DNA of 34,015 nt from Frateuria sp. (GCF_013362045.1 NZ_JABFWW010000093.1:1-34015), one strand, 5' to 3'. Shown: positions 17,644 to 27,069, numbered from the stretch's first letter. The notes: generated by a model from the letters alone, not told the origin. A program made the numbers and translations.

Positions 17644-18366
17644 ATGAGCGACCAGCCTTCGTACCGCCGCATCCTGCTCAAGCTCTCCGGTGAAGCGCTG
17701 ATGGGCGAGGCGGACTACGGCATCGACCCGAAGGTGATCGGCCGCTTGGCCAACGAGATCATCGAGGTGAGCAAGGCCGGCGTGGAGGTGGGCGTGGTGA
17801 TCGGCGGCGGCAACATCTTCCGCGGCGCCGGGCTGGCTGCGGCCGGCATGGACCGCGTCACTGGCGACCACATGGGCATGCTCGCCACGGTGATGAACGC
17901 GCTGGCGATGGCCGACGCGATCGAGAAGCGCGGCGGTTACGCGCGCGTGATGAGCGCGATCCAGATCCACGACGTGGCCGAGGACTTCATCCGCCGCCGC
18001 GCCATCCGCCACATCGAGAAAGGGCGCATCGCGCTGTTCGCCGCCGGCACCGGCAACCCGTTCTTCACCACCGACTCGGCCGCCGCGCTGCGCGCCGTCG
18101 AGATCGGCGCGGACCTGCTGCTCAAGGCCACCAAGGTCGACGGCGTGTACACCGCCGACCCGGCCCGCGACGCCAGCGCCACGCGCTACGAACAGCTGAC
18201 CTACGACGAGGTCATCCAGCGCAATCTGCAGGTGATGGACACCGCCGCCATCGCGCTGTGCCGCGACCACGGCATGCCGCTGCGCATCTACGACATGACG
18301 GTGCCGGGCAACCTCATGCGCATCATGCGCGGCGAGCAGGTGGGATCGCTGGTCACCGCAAGCTGA
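17644..18366 (+). CDS. pyrH: UMP kinase
   Basis: A 240-residue amino-acid-kinase-fold enzyme that phosphorylates UMP to UDP, a hexameric cytosolic protein. Seen are [15 protein letters not shown] at the N-terminus, the Gly-rich [28 protein letters not shown], the [20 protein letters not shown] segment and the [10 protein letters not shown] loop, all as in E. coli PyrH (241 residues). GGAG precedes the ATG by five bases. It lies between the tsf terminator and frr, 75 bases upstream of the latter, in the conserved rpsB-tsf-pyrH-frr order. Confidence 0.98.
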   Translation: MSDQPSYRRILLKLSGEALMGEADYGIDPKVIGRLANEIIEVSKAGVEVGVVIGGGNIFRGAGLAAAGMDRVTGDHMGMLATVMNALAMADAIEKRGGYARVMSAIQIHDVAEDFIRRRAIRHIEKGRIALFAAGTGNPFFTTDSAAALRAVEIGADLLLKATKVDGVYTADPARDASATRYEQLTYDEVIQRNLQVMDTAAIALCRDHGMPLRIYDMTVPGNLMRIMRGEQVGSLVTAS

Positions 18367-18401
18367 TCCGGTGCCCGGCGCGGCCGGCACCGGTCCCGCG
18401 C

Positions 18402-18410
18402 TGCTATACT
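18402..18410 (+). promoter_or_regulatory. Extended -10 promoter candidate for frr
   Basis: TGCTATACT: the -10 TATACT at 18405-18410 preceded by the TGn extended element. No convincing -35 is visible, which extended -10 promoters can tolerate. It is 31 bases before the frr ATG. Confidence 0.55.
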
Positions 18411-18441
18411 CGCCAGCTTCACGCAACGCCGGGTGACTCCC

Positions 18442-18999
18442 ATGCTCAACGACATCAAGAACGATGCCCAGACCCGCATGGGCAAGAGCATCGACGCGCT
18501 CAAGCACGACCTGACCCGCCTGCGCACCGGCCGCGCCAGCACCGCGCTGGTGGACCACATCAAGGTGCCCTACTACGGCTCGGACATGCCGCTGAACCAG
18601 GTGGCCTCGGTGTCGTTGGCCGACGCTCGCTCGATCCAGATCTCGCCGTTCGAGAAAAGCATGGTCGGCCCGATCGAGAAGGCGATCATGGCCTCGGACA
18701 TCGGCGTCACGCCGACCACTGCCGGCACCGTGATCCGCCTGAACATGCCGCCGCTGACCGAAGAGCGCCGCAAGGAGCTGGCCAAGCATGTGGCGCACGA
18801 GGGCGAGAACGCCAAGGTCGCGATCCGTAACATCCGCCGCGACGCGATGCAGAAGGTCAAGGACCTGCTCAAGGACAAGCAGATCAGCGAGGACGAGGAG
18901 CGCCGCGCCGACGACGAGATCCAGAAGCTGACCGACCGCTTCGTCAAGGAAGTCGATGCCGTGGTCAAGGCCAAGGAAGACGAGCTGATGGCGATTTGA
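18442..18999 (+). CDS. frr: Ribosome recycling factor
   Basis: A 185-residue protein, exactly the usual length. Together with EF-G it splits post-termination ribosomes. Motifs include MGKSIDALKHDLTRLRTGRA, VPYYGSDMPLNQVASV, ISPFEKSMVGPIEKAI, TPTTAGTVIRLNMPPLTEER and the C-terminal three-helix-bundle segment RNIRRDAMQKVKDL. An in-frame GTG nine bases upstream is possible, but the ATG is preceded by GGGTGA at good spacing and gives the standard length. It is followed by a 199-base gap holding two palindromic repeats before uppS. Confidence 0.98.
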   Translation: MLNDIKNDAQTRMGKSIDALKHDLTRLRTGRASTALVDHIKVPYYGSDMPLNQVASVSLADARSIQISPFEKSMVGPIEKAIMASDIGVTPTTAGTVIRLNMPPLTEERRKELAKHVAHEGENAKVAIRNIRRDAMQKVKDLLKDKQISEDEERRADDEIQKLTDRFVKEVDAVVKAKEDELMAI

Positions 19000-19044
19000 G
19001 CGGCCATCCGCTCATTGCCATGAACGCTGCGCGCTCCCCGTATT

Positions 19045-19086
19045 CTTCTCCCTCTCCCTTCAGGGGAAAGGGATGGGGTGAGGGGC
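19045..19086 (+). repeat. Dispersed palindromic repeat (GGGAGAGGG type), copy 3
   Basis: TCTCCCTCTCCCTT, then CAGGGGAAAGGGA and a GATGGGGTGAGGGG tail. This is the same layout as the copies near 4110 and 7306 but with degenerate arms. It lies 45 bases after frr. Confidence 0.65.
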
Positions 19087-19130
19087 CGTTCTTGCGAGAG
19101 GCCTGCACGAGCGACCCTGCCCGCAAGCCA

Positions 19131-19180
19131 CAACCCCTCATCCGCCCCTATGGGGCACCTTCTCCCCGGAAGGGAGAAGG
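19131..19180 (-). repeat. Dispersed palindromic repeat (GGGAGAGGG type), copy 4, inverted relative to copy 3
   Basis: Read on the minus strand this is CCTTCTCCCTTCCGGGGAGA followed by AGGTGCCCC and a GATGAGGGGTTG tail, matching copy 3 in opposite orientation 44 bases away. The pair forms a larger inverted arrangement just before uppS. Confidence 0.65.
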
Positions 19181-19198
19181 ATCAGCCTGCGCACATCC

Positions 19199-19912
19199 AT
19201 GACCATTCCCCGCCACATCGCCATCGTGATGGACGGCAACGGCCGTTGGGCGAAGGCGCGCCTGCGCCCGCGCAGCTTCGGCCACAACGCGGGGCGCAAG
19301 GCCGTGCGCGAGGTGGTCGAAGGCTGCCTGCGCCAGGGCGTGGAGGCGCTCACGCTGTTCGCCTTCTCCAGCGAGAACTGGCGGCGCCCCGACGAGGAAG
19401 TCGGCGCGCTGATGGAGCTGTTCCTGCGCGCGCTGGACAAGGAGGTCGACGAATTGCACGAGCAGGGCGTGCGGTTGCGCTTCATCGGCGACCTCTCCGC
19501 CTTCAACGAGGAACTGCGCAAGCGCATGGAGCTGGCGATGGCCCGTACCGCGGGCAATCTCAAGCTCGCGCTCAACGTGGCGGTCAACTACGGCGGGCGC
19601 TGGGACATCGTGCACGCCGCGCGCCGGGCGGCCATCGCGGTGGCGCAGGGCGAGCTGCGCGTCGAGGACATCGACGAGGCGCGCTTCAACGGCTGGACCA
19701 GTCTGGCCGAACTGCCGCCACTGGACCTGTTCATCCGCACCGGCGGCGAGATGCGCGTCAGCAACTTCCTACTCTGGCAGATCGCCTACGCCGAGCTGTA
19801 CTTCACCGATACCTTGTGGCCGGACTTCGACCAGGCCTGCCTGGCCCGCGCCATCGAGGACTTTGCCCGCCGCGAACGCCGCTACGGGCGTACCGGCGAG
19901 CAGATCGCCTGA
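19199..19912 (+). CDS. uppS: Undecaprenyl diphosphate synthase (cis-prenyltransferase)
   Basis: A 237-residue enzyme that condenses isopentenyl diphosphate onto farnesyl diphosphate to make the C55 carrier for peptidoglycan and O-antigen. The catalytic Asp12 is in HIAIVMDGNGRWA. Further conserved blocks are GHNAGRKAVREVV, LTLFAFSSENWRRP, NVAVNYGGRWDIV and the pyrophosphate-binding DLFIRTGGEMRVSNFLLWQ, AYAELYF and LWPDF. The ribosome site is weak: the ATG directly follows repeat copy 4 and the preceding bases give no good Shine-Dalgarno sequence. The start is fixed by family length. cdsA begins 35 bases downstream. Confidence 0.97.
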   Translation: MTIPRHIAIVMDGNGRWAKARLRPRSFGHNAGRKAVREVVEGCLRQGVEALTLFAFSSENWRRPDEEVGALMELFLRALDKEVDELHEQGVRLRFIGDLSAFNEELRKRMELAMARTAGNLKLALNVAVNYGGRWDIVHAARRAAIAVAQGELRVEDIDEARFNGWTSLAELPPLDLFIRTGGEMRVSNFLLWQIAYAELYFTDTLWPDFDQACLARAIEDFARRERRYGRTGEQIA

Positions 19913-19947
19913 GTCCGTATGATCGGGCGATAACCGAAGGATCCTCG

Positions 19948-20766
19948 ATGCTGCTCCAACGCACCCTCACCGCCCTGCTGCTTGCGCCTGTGGTCTTCCT
20001 GGTGATCCTGCTGCCGCCCACCTGGCTGTTCGCGCCGGTGGTAGCCGTGGTTTTCCTGGCCGCGCTGTGGGAATGGACGCGCCTGTCCGGCCTGCGCAAC
20101 CGGCGCGTGCGCGGCGCGCTGCTGGCCGTTGCGCTGGCGGCGTTCGGCCTGCTCTGGTGGCTCCAGGCCACGCCCGTGTGGCCCGTGCTGCTGGTGGCGG
20201 GCGTCGCCTGGTGGGCGCTGGCCTGCCTCTGGCTAAGACACTACACCTTCGCCGCCGCGCCGACCCCGGAGAACCGCAACCTCAAGCTCACCGCGGGCGT
20301 GTTCGTGCTGTTTCCGGCGTTCGTCGGTCTGCTGGCCATCCACGCCAGCGAGCCGCACGGCCACTGGTGGACCTTCCTCGCCCTGGCGATCGTGTGGGCC
20401 GCCGACATCGGCGCGTACTTCAGCGGCCGCTTCCTGGGCAAGCGCAAGCTCGCGCCCAACATCAGCCCGGGCAAGACCTGGGCGGGTGTGTATGGCGCGT
20501 TCGCCGCCGGGGCGCTGATAACGGTCGCGGGCGGCTGGCTGCTCGGCGTCGAGGGCCTGCGCCTGCTCGGCCTGGCGCTGCTGGCCGTGCTCACGGTGGC
20601 CGCGTCGATCATCGGCGACCTGATCGAGAGCCTGATGAAGCGCCACGCCCAGGTGAAGGATTCCGGCCGCATGTTCCCCGGCCATGGCGGCCTGCTCGAC
20701 CGCATGGACAGCGTGTTCGCCGCGGTGCCGGTGTTCGCGCTGGGCAAGTTGCTGCTGGGCCTATGA
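19948..20766 (+). CDS. cdsA: Phosphatidate cytidylyltransferase (CDP-diglyceride synthase)
   Basis: A 272-residue integral membrane enzyme that makes CDP-diacylglycerol from CTP and phosphatidic acid, the precursor of phosphatidylglycerol, cardiolipin and phosphatidylethanolamine. Several hydrophobic helices span the first 120 residues and the middle. The complete CDS signature is near the C-terminus: [20 protein letters not shown] followed by [27 protein letters not shown] and [14 protein letters not shown] are also characteristic. GAAGG stands seven bases before the ATG. The stop overlaps the dxr start (ATGA), so the two genes are coupled. Confidence 0.97.
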   Translation: MLLQRTLTALLLAPVVFLVILLPPTWLFAPVVAVVFLAALWEWTRLSGLRNRRVRGALLAVALAAFGLLWWLQATPVWPVLLVAGVAWWALACLWLRHYTFAAAPTPENRNLKLTAGVFVLFPAFVGLLAIHASEPHGHWWTFLALAIVWAADIGAYFSGRFLGKRKLAPNISPGKTWAGVYGAFAAGALITVAGGWLLGVEGLRLLGLALLAVLTVAASIIGDLIESLMKRHAQVKDSGRMFPGHGGLLDRMDSVFAAVPVFALGKLLLGL

Positions 20767-21968
20767 CTGCGGCGCCTGTAAACGCCGGCGTGCCCCGCCA
20801 AGTCGCCGTGCTGGGCGCCACCGGCTCGATCGGCGGCAGCACGCTCGACGTGATCGGCCGGCATCCGGATCGTTTCCGCGCCGCCGTGCTGGTCGCGAAC
20901 CGCAACGTCGAGGCGCTGGTGGCGCTGTGCGCGAGGCACCGCCCGGAGCTGGCGATCATCGCCGACTCCGCACTGGAGGCCGCGCTCGCCCGCGGGCTCA
21001 ACGCCGCCGGCGTGCACTGCGCAGTGGCCAGCGGCGCCGAGGCGATCACCGCCGCGGCAGCCGGCCCGTTGTGCGACACGGTGGTCGCCGCCATCGTCGG
21101 CGCGGCCGGGCTGGAGTCGACCCTGGCCGCCGCGCGCGCGGGCAAGCGCCTGCTGCTGGCCAACAAGGAATCGATCGTGATGGCCGGCGAACTGCTGCTG
21201 GCCGCGCTGCGCGAGGGTGGCGGCGATCTGGTGCCGGTCGATTCGGAACACAACGCCATCTTCCAGTGCCTGCCCGGCGGCCGTCCCGACCTCGATGCGA
21301 AAGGCGTGCGCCGGCTGATCCTCACCGCCTCCGGCGGCCCGTTCCGCGGCAGGAGCCGCGCCGAACTCGCCGGCGTCACGCCCGAGCAGGCCTGCAGGCA
21401 TCCCAACTGGGTGATGGGCCGCAAGATCTCGGTCGACTCGGCCACCCTGATGAACAAGGGCCTGGAAGTCATCGAGGCGCATCATTTGTTCGGCGCCGCG
21501 CCCGGGCGCATCGAGGTGGTGGTGCACCCGCAGAGCATGATCCATTCGATGGTCGAGTACGCCGACGGCTCCGTGCTGGCCCAGCTGGGCAACCCGGACA
21601 TGCGCACGGCGATCGCCCACGCGCTGGCCTGGCCCCGGCGCATCGAAGCCGGCGTGGCGCCGCTGGACCTGACCACCTGCGCACCGCTGGCCTTCGAGAA
21701 GCCGGACCTCGAGACCTTCCGCTGCCTGGCGTTGGCCTTCCAGGCGCTGCGCGAAGGCGGCGACGCCCCCGCCATCCTCAACGCCGCCAACGAAGTGGCG
21801 GTGGAGGCCTTCCTGGCCGGAACGCTGCCGTTCCTGGCGATCGCCGAGCTGGTCGAGGGCGTGCTCGAGGAACTGCCGGCCCAGCCCGTGGTCGATGTCC
21901 AGGCCCTGCGCGAACGCGACGCGCAGGCACGTTCAGTGGCGCGGCGCAAGTTGCGCACGGCTTGCTGA
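20763..21968 (+). CDS. dxr: 1-deoxy-D-xylulose 5-phosphate reductoisomerase
   Basis: A 401-residue NADPH-dependent enzyme of the MEP pathway, converting DXP to 2-C-methyl-D-erythritol 4-phosphate and supplying the isoprenoids used by UppS upstream. The NADPH loop is [18 protein letters not shown] (residues 14-31). [10 protein letters not shown] follows, then metal ligands D160 and E162 in [12 protein letters not shown] and E235 in [42 protein letters not shown] and [10 protein letters not shown] are the substrate-binding blocks. It starts inside the cdsA stop codon and is followed by rseP after 36 bases. Confidence 0.98.
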   Translation: MTAAPVNAGVPRQVAVLGATGSIGGSTLDVIGRHPDRFRAAVLVANRNVEALVALCARHRPELAIIADSALEAALARGLNAAGVHCAVASGAEAITAAAAGPLCDTVVAAIVGAAGLESTLAAARAGKRLLLANKESIVMAGELLLAALREGGGDLVPVDSEHNAIFQCLPGGRPDLDAKGVRRLILTASGGPFRGRSRAELAGVTPEQACRHPNWVMGRKISVDSATLMNKGLEVIEAHHLFGAAPGRIEVVVHPQSMIHSMVEYADGSVLAQLGNPDMRTAIAHALAWPRRIEAGVAPLDLTTCAPLAFEKPDLETFRCLALAFQALREGGDAPAILNAANEVAVEAFLAGTLPFLAIAELVEGVLEELPAQPVVDVQALRERDAQARSVARRKLRTAC

Positions 21969-22004
21969 TAAGCTCGGACTCGAGAAGTAATCCCCAGGTT
22001 TTCG

Positions 22005-23351
22005 ATGAATCCCTTTTTCGGCTCGGTGTTCTGGTTGCTGGTCACGCTGGGCGTGCTGGTGACCTTCCATGAGTTCGGCCACTACTGGGTCGCGCGCCGC
22101 TGCGGCGTCAAGGTGCTGCGCTTCTCGGTCGGCTTCGGCCGGGCGGTGTGGAGGCGCATCGGCCGCGACGGCACCGAATATCAGGTCGCGATGATTCCGC
22201 TGGGCGGCTACGTGAAGATGCTCGACGCCCGCGAGGGCGAGGTCGACCCCGCACTGCGCGAGGTCGAGTTCACCAGCAAGAGCGTGTGGAAGCGCATCGC
22301 CATCGTCATCGCCGGCCCCGGCTTCAACCTGATCTTCGCGGTGGCCGCGCTCTGGCTGATGTTCATGCTGGGCCGCCCGGATGCGGCGCCCGTGGTCACC
22401 GCCGCGCCCGGCAGCATGGCCGCCGCGGCCGGCATCCAGCCCGGCGACCGCCTGCTGCGCGTGGATGGTGCCCCGGTGGCCACCATGAGCGACTCGATGG
22501 ACGAGGTCGCCACCGCCCTGCTCGGGCGCGAACCGCTGCCGCTGGTGGTCAAGGGCCGCGACGGCGCCCAGCGCGACGTGGTGCTGCCGCTGCAGCAGCT
22601 GCCGGCCGGCCTCAGCATCGACAAATACTTCGACACGCTGGGCCTGAAGCTCGCGCCGCCCCCCGCGATCGCCGCCACCGTGATGCCTGGCCAACCGGCG
22701 GCGCAGGCCGGGATGCGCAGCGGCGATGCGCTGCTGGCCGTGAACGGCAAGCCGGTGTCCGACTTCGACGCCTTCGCCACGGCGGTCAAGGACGCCGCGC
22801 CGCAGTCGCCCAGGCTCGATGTCACCGTGCGCCGCGACGGCCAGGTGCTGCACCTGCCGGTGGTGGCGCGCTGGGAGTCGCTGCAGGGCCAGCCGGCCCG
22901 CTGGGCGGTGGGCATCGGCGCGGTTCCCGGCGAGAGCGCGATGCGCCGCTACGGCCCGGTCAGGGCACTGGGCGCGGCGCTGCAGTCGACCTGGGACAGC
23001 ACCCGCCAGACCTTCACCATGATCGGCAAGATGGTCAGCGGACAGGCCTCCACCCGCAACCTCTCGGGCGTGATCGGCATCGCCCAGGTCGCCAACCAGT
23101 CGGCGCAGATGGGCCTGCCCTGGTTCCTCAATTTCCTGGCGCTGGTGTCGCTGAGCCTGGCGATCCTCAACCTGCTGCCGATCCCCGTCTTGGACGGCGG
23201 ACACCTGCTGTATTACCTTATCGAGTTGGTCAAAGGCAGCCCGGTGAGCGAGCGGACCCAGATGATCGGCCAGTACATCGGCCTGGTCCTTTTGTTCACG
23301 CTGATGGGGCTGGCGTTCTACAACGACATACACCGCACCCTGCTTTCGTGA
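22005..23351 (+). CDS. rseP: RIP metalloprotease RseP (site-2 protease)
   Basis: A 448-residue inner-membrane zinc protease that cuts anti-sigma factor RseA within the membrane after the DegS-type cut, releasing sigma-E under outer-membrane stress, and also clears signal-peptide remnants. The zinc motif is H22-E23-F-G-H26 in the first helix. Two PDZ domains follow (around IQPGDRLLRVDGAP and GMRSGDALLAVNGKP), and D397 is in NLLPIPVLDGGH in the late helix. The length equals E. coli RseP (450). It is located between dxr and bamA, and its function in outer-membrane protein stress fits that neighbour. Confidence 0.97.
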   Translation: MNPFFGSVFWLLVTLGVLVTFHEFGHYWVARRCGVKVLRFSVGFGRAVWRRIGRDGTEYQVAMIPLGGYVKMLDAREGEVDPALREVEFTSKSVWKRIAIVIAGPGFNLIFAVAALWLMFMLGRPDAAPVVTAAPGSMAAAAGIQPGDRLLRVDGAPVATMSDSMDEVATALLGREPLPLVVKGRDGAQRDVVLPLQQLPAGLSIDKYFDTLGLKLAPPPAIAATVMPGQPAAQAGMRSGDALLAVNGKPVSDFDAFATAVKDAAPQSPRLDVTVRRDGQVLHLPVVARWESLQGQPARWAVGIGAVPGESAMRRYGPVRALGAALQSTWDSTRQTFTMIGKMVSGQASTRNLSGVIGIAQVANQSAQMGLPWFLNFLALVSLSLAILNLLPIPVLDGGHLLYYLIELVKGSPVSERTQMIGQYIGLVLLFTLMGLAFYNDIHRTLLS

Positions 23352-23513
23352 CGCGCGTGCCCTCCCCCGCGGCTATCGGCCCGTCGGCGGCAGCGACGCC
23401 CGGTACGGGTGCGGATGCGTCCCGGGACGAGGCCCAGCCCCGTCCCTCTCATCAGGCTCATGCTCGGAACGGCTCGCAAGGCCGGCCGTCGGAATAACCC
23501 ACCGGAATCGACG

Positions 23514-25910
23514 ATGAAGCGTATCGCCGCCCTGCTCCTGCTCGCCTCACTCTCCGCGAACGCGCTGGCGTTCGAGCCGTTCGTCGTCTCCGACATCCGC
23601 ATCGACGGGTTGAGCCGCATCTCCGCCGGCACCGTCTACAACTACCTGCCGATCAACAAGGGCGACCGGCTCACCGACGACGAGGCCGAGCGCGCCATCC
23701 GCGCCCTCTACAACACCAAGTTCTTCAGCGACGTCGAGCTCTCGCGCGAGGGCAGCATCCTGGTGATCAAGGTGGTCGAGCGCCCGTCGATCGCCAAGCT
23801 CACCCTGCGCGGCAACAAGGACATCAAGGAAGAGGACCTGCGCAAGGGCCTGAAGGAGATCGGCCTGTCCGAGGGCGAGACCTTCGACCGGCTGTCGCTG
23901 GACCGCGTGCAGCAGGAGCTGATCCGCCAGTACTACAACCGCGGCAAGTACAACGTCTCGGTCGACCCGCACGTGACCCGGCTGGACCGCAACCGCGTGG
24001 CGATCGACATCGAGATCCGCGAGGGCAAGGCGGCCAAGATCAAGCAGATCAACATCGTCGGCAACACCGCCTTTACCGACAAGGCCATCCGCGAGGACTT
24101 CGAGTCGGACACCACCAACTGGATGTCCTGGTATTCCAAGGACGACCAGTACTCGCGCGAGAAGCTCTCCGGCGACCTGCAGAAGCTGCAGTCCTACTAC
24201 ATGGACCGCGGCTATGCCGACTTCGGCATCGACTCCTCGCAGGTCACCATCGCGCCCGACAAGCGCGCCATGTACATCGCCGCCAGCATCAAGGAGGGCG
24301 AGATCTATACCGTCTCGGACGTGCACCTGCTGGGCGAGCTGATCCTGCCGGAGGACATGCTGCGCCAGCTGGTGTTCGTCAAGAAGGACCAGACCTTCAA
24401 CCGCAAGGCGGTGGAGGCGAGCTCCGACGCGATCAAGGCGATGCTGGCCAACATCGGCTACGCCTACGCCAAGGTCACGCCGGTGCCCAAGCTGGACAAG
24501 GAAAAGCGCACCGTCGACCTGACCTTCTACATCGAGCCGGGCCAGCGCGTGTACGTGCGCCGCGTGGTGTTCCAGGGCAACACCCGCACCGAGGACGACG
24601 TGCTGCGCCGCGAGATGCGTCAGCTCGAGGGCACCTACTACTCGCAGGCGGCGCTGGACCGCTCCAAGATCCGCCTGCAGCGCCTGGGCTACTTCAAGAA
24701 GGTCGACATCGACAAGCAACGCGTGCCGGGCACCGAGGACCAGGTCGACGTCACGGTGAAGGTCGAGGAGCAGTCCGCCGGCAGCATGATGTTCGGCATC
24801 GGCTACTCGCAGTATTCGGGCGTGATCCTCAACGCCTCGGTGTCGCAGAACAACTTCCTGGGCACCGGCGACAGCTTCAGCGTGGGCGCGGAGCATTCGA
24901 GCTACTACTCGCGCATCACCGCCAGCTACTACAACCCGTACCTGACCGACAACGGCATCGGCATCGGCTACAACGCCACGTATTCGAAGACCGACTACGG
25001 CAATACCGACTTCGCCAACTACGAGAACAGCACCAAGTCGTTCTCCAGCTACCTCGGCATCCCGATCAGCGAAACCGACGGCCTGCGCGTGGGCCTGGGC
25101 GTGTCCAGCAACAAGATCAACACCTTCGCGGGCATCACCCCGCAGGTGCTGGTGGACTACCAGAACGCGGTCGGCAACCGCACCGTCCACACCTGGACGG
25201 GCACGCTGGGCTGGAACCACGACACCCGCAACGGCTACTGGGCGCCCACCCGCGGCGGCCTGCTCTCGGCCAACACCGAGATCGCACTGCCCGGCTCCAC
25301 CGTGCAGTACTGGAAGTTCATGGGCGAGGCCAACCACTACTGGCCGATCGGCGGCGGCTTCGTGCTGTACCTCGACGGGCAGGTCGGCTACGGCGAAAGC
25401 TACGGCAACCAGACCTACAGCCGCACCTTCGGCGACTTCGTGGCGGGCCAGAAATACGACTTTCCGTTCTGGGAGAACTTCTACTCCGGCGGCGTGCGCG
25501 ACGTCCGCGGCTTCCAGGACAACACGCTGGGCCCGCGCGTGTGCATCGGCGCCTCCGGTGCCACCAGCGTGCCCAACGCCAACGGCACCTGCTCCAACGG
25601 CTATTACCAGTACGCCCAGCCGATCGGCGGCGCCTTCAAGGTGCTGGGCACGGCGCAGGTGTTCATCCCGCTGCCGTTCCTCAAGGACGTCAACACCGCG
25701 CGCGTTTCCGCCTTCGTCGACGTCGGCAACGCGTTCCGCAACTACCAGAGCTTCGACGCCAGCGAGCTGCGTGCCTCGGCCGGCATCGCCCTGCAGTGGC
25801 AGGCGCCGATCGGTCCGCTGATCATCAACTTCGCCATGCCGATCCGCTCCAAGGCGGAGGATCGCCATTACGAGGAGCGCATCCAGTTCACCTTCGGCAG
25901 CCAGTTCTGA
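23514..25910 (+). CDS. bamA: Outer membrane protein assembly factor BamA
   Basis: A 798-residue outer-membrane protein, the central insertase for beta-barrel proteins. The signal peptide MKRIAALLLLASLSANALA is followed by mature FEPFVVSDIRIDGLSR. Five POTRA domains cover about residues 22-420 (repeated strands like LTLRGNKDIKEEDL, INIVGNTAFTDKAI, VVFQGNTRTEDDVL). The 16-strand barrel ends with the outer-membrane signature FTFGSQF with terminal Phe. The loop-6 VRGF motif is at residues 664-667, with two nearby cysteines (in PRVCIG and GTCSNG) that match the disulfide-forming pair of E. coli BamA. An open frame reaches about 100 bases upstream, but the signal peptide fixes the start. A terminator follows. 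Confidence 0.98.
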   Translation: MKRIAALLLLASLSANALAFEPFVVSDIRIDGLSRISAGTVYNYLPINKGDRLTDDEAERAIRALYNTKFFSDVELSREGSILVIKVVERPSIAKLTLRGNKDIKEEDLRKGLKEIGLSEGETFDRLSLDRVQQELIRQYYNRGKYNVSVDPHVTRLDRNRVAIDIEIREGKAAKIKQINIVGNTAFTDKAIREDFESDTTNWMSWYSKDDQYSREKLSGDLQKLQSYYMDRGYADFGIDSSQVTIAPDKRAMYIAASIKEGEIYTVSDVHLLGELILPEDMLRQLVFVKKDQTFNRKAVEASSDAIKAMLANIGYAYAKVTPVPKLDKEKRTVDLTFYIEPGQRVYVRRVVFQGNTRTEDDVLRREMRQLEGTYYSQAALDRSKIRLQRLGYFKKVDIDKQRVPGTEDQVDVTVKVEEQSAGSMMFGIGYSQYSGVILNASVSQNNFLGTGDSFSVGAEHSSYYSRITASYYNPYLTDNGIGIGYNATYSKTDYGNTDFANYENSTKSFSSYLGIPISETDGLRVGLGVSSNKINTFAGITPQVLVDYQNAVGNRTVHTWTGTLGWNHDTRNGYWAPTRGGLLSANTEIALPGSTVQYWKFMGEANHYWPIGGGFVLYLDGQVGYGESYGNQTYSRTFGDFVAGQKYDFPFWENFYSGGVRDVRGFQDNTLGPRVCIGASGATSVPNANGTCSNGYYQYAQPIGGAFKVLGTAQVFIPLPFLKDVNTARVSAFVDVGNAFRNYQSFDASELRASAGIALQWQAPIGPLIINFAMPIRSKAEDRHYEERIQFTFGSQF

Positions 25911-25931
25911 CCCGGCCGCAGGCGCGACCCC

Positions 25932-25958
25932 AAGGCGCGGCCCCCGGGCCGCGCTTTT
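25932..25958 (+). terminator. Intrinsic terminator after bamA
   Basis: AAGGCGCGGC (25932-25941) pairs with GCCGCGCTTT (25948-25957) around a six-base loop, including one G-T pair. A TTTT tract follows, continuing as TTTTCGTTT. It lies 22 bases after the bamA stop and suggests that lpxD is transcribed separately. Confidence 0.8.
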
Positions 25959-26011
25959 CGTTTGCGGGCACGGCCGCACGGACGGGCGTCGTGCCGCCGC
26001 GCGCCCTCGCC

Positions 26012-26017
26012 TACAAT
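26012..26017 (+). promoter_or_regulatory. Candidate -10 element of lpxD-fabZ-lpxA
   Basis: TACAAT in the same C-TACAAT-G context seen before rpsB and pyrH, 23 bases before the lpxD ATG and directly after the bamA terminator. The -35 region (around 25989) is weak. Confidence 0.5.
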
Positions 26018-26040
26018 GGCCAGCCTCAACCGGAGCGCCC

Positions 26041-27069
26041 ATGAGCGAGCACAACTACACAGTGGCCGAGCTGGCCGGGAGGTTCGGCCTCGCCTTCCAT
26101 GGCGATGGCGCGCGGCGGATCGCCGGCGTGGGCACGCTGGCCTCGGCGCAACCGGACCAGTTGAGCTTCCTTTCCAACGGCAAGTATGCCGCGCAGTTGA
26201 AGGCGACCTGCGCCGGCGTGGTCGTGCTGCGCGAGGAGTACCTGGCCGACTGCCCCACCGCGGCTCTCGTTGCCGCCGACCCGTACGTCGCCTATGCCCG
26301 GCTCGCCGCGCTGTTCGAGCGCCTGCCCGCCGCGCCACGCGGCGTCCATCCCAGCGCGGTGGTCTCCACCAGCGCCCGGGTCAGCACCGGCGCCAGCATC
26401 GGTCCGCATTGCGTGATCGAGGACGGTGCCGTGGTGGAGGATGGCGCCGTCCTCGGCCCGCACTGCATCGTCGGACCGGACTGCGTGGTGGGCGCGCAAT
26501 CGCGCCTGGTCGCGCGGGTGACCCTGGTCATGCGCGTCACGCTGGGCAGGCGCGTGCTGGTGCATCCTGGCGCGGTCATCGGCTCCGACGGCTTCGGCCT
26601 GGCCTTCGAGCGGGACCACTGGGTGAAGATTCCGCAGCTGGGCGGCGTGCGCATCGGCGACGACTGCGAGATCGGCGCCAACACCACCATCGACCGCGGC
26701 GCACTGGAAGACACCGTGTTGGAAGAGGACGTGCGGCTGGACAACCAGATCCAGATCGCCCACAACGTGCTGATCGGCGCGCATACCGCAATGGCCGGCT
26801 GCGCAGCGGTGGCGGGCAGCGCCAAGATCGGCCGCTACTGCCAGATCGGCGGCAACGCCGGCGTGCTCGGCCATCTCGAGCTGGCCGACCGGGTTACCAT
26901 TACCGCCAAGAGCCTGGTCACGCATTCGATCCGCGAGCCGGGCGAGTATTCCTCGGGCGTGCCGCTGCAGGACAACCGCCAGTGGCGCAGGAACGCCGCC
27001 CGCTTCAAGCACCTTGATGAGTTCGCGCGTCGCCTGTCGACGCTGGAGAAGGACAGTAACGATGAGTAA
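26041..27069 (+). CDS. lpxD: UDP-3-O-(3-hydroxyacyl)glucosamine N-acyltransferase
   Basis: A 342-residue enzyme, the third step of lipid A synthesis, adding the N-linked 3-hydroxyacyl chain. The N-terminal uridine-binding domain (ELAGRFGLAFHGDG, DQLSFLSNGKYAAQL) precedes the left-handed beta-helix of hexapeptides (for example SARVSTGASIGPHCVIEDGA, LGRRVLVHPGAVIGSDGFG). The catalytic His is H241 in LDNQIQIAHNVLIG, followed by GGNAGVLGHLEL and the C-terminal EPGEYSSGVPLQDNRQWRRN. GGAG lies six bases before the ATG. The stop overlaps fabZ by eight bases. No skp lies upstream, unlike in many relatives. Confidence 0.98.
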   Translation: MSEHNYTVAELAGRFGLAFHGDGARRIAGVGTLASAQPDQLSFLSNGKYAAQLKATCAGVVVLREEYLADCPTAALVAADPYVAYARLAALFERLPAAPRGVHPSAVVSTSARVSTGASIGPHCVIEDGAVVEDGAVLGPHCIVGPDCVVGAQSRLVARVTLVMRVTLGRRVLVHPGAVIGSDGFGLAFERDHWVKIPQLGGVRIGDDCEIGANTTIDRGALEDTVLEEDVRLDNQIQIAHNVLIGAHTAMAGCAAVAGSAKIGRYCQIGGNAGVLGHLELADRVTITAKSLVTHSIREPGEYSSGVPLQDNRQWRRNAARFKHLDEFARRLSTLEKDSNDE

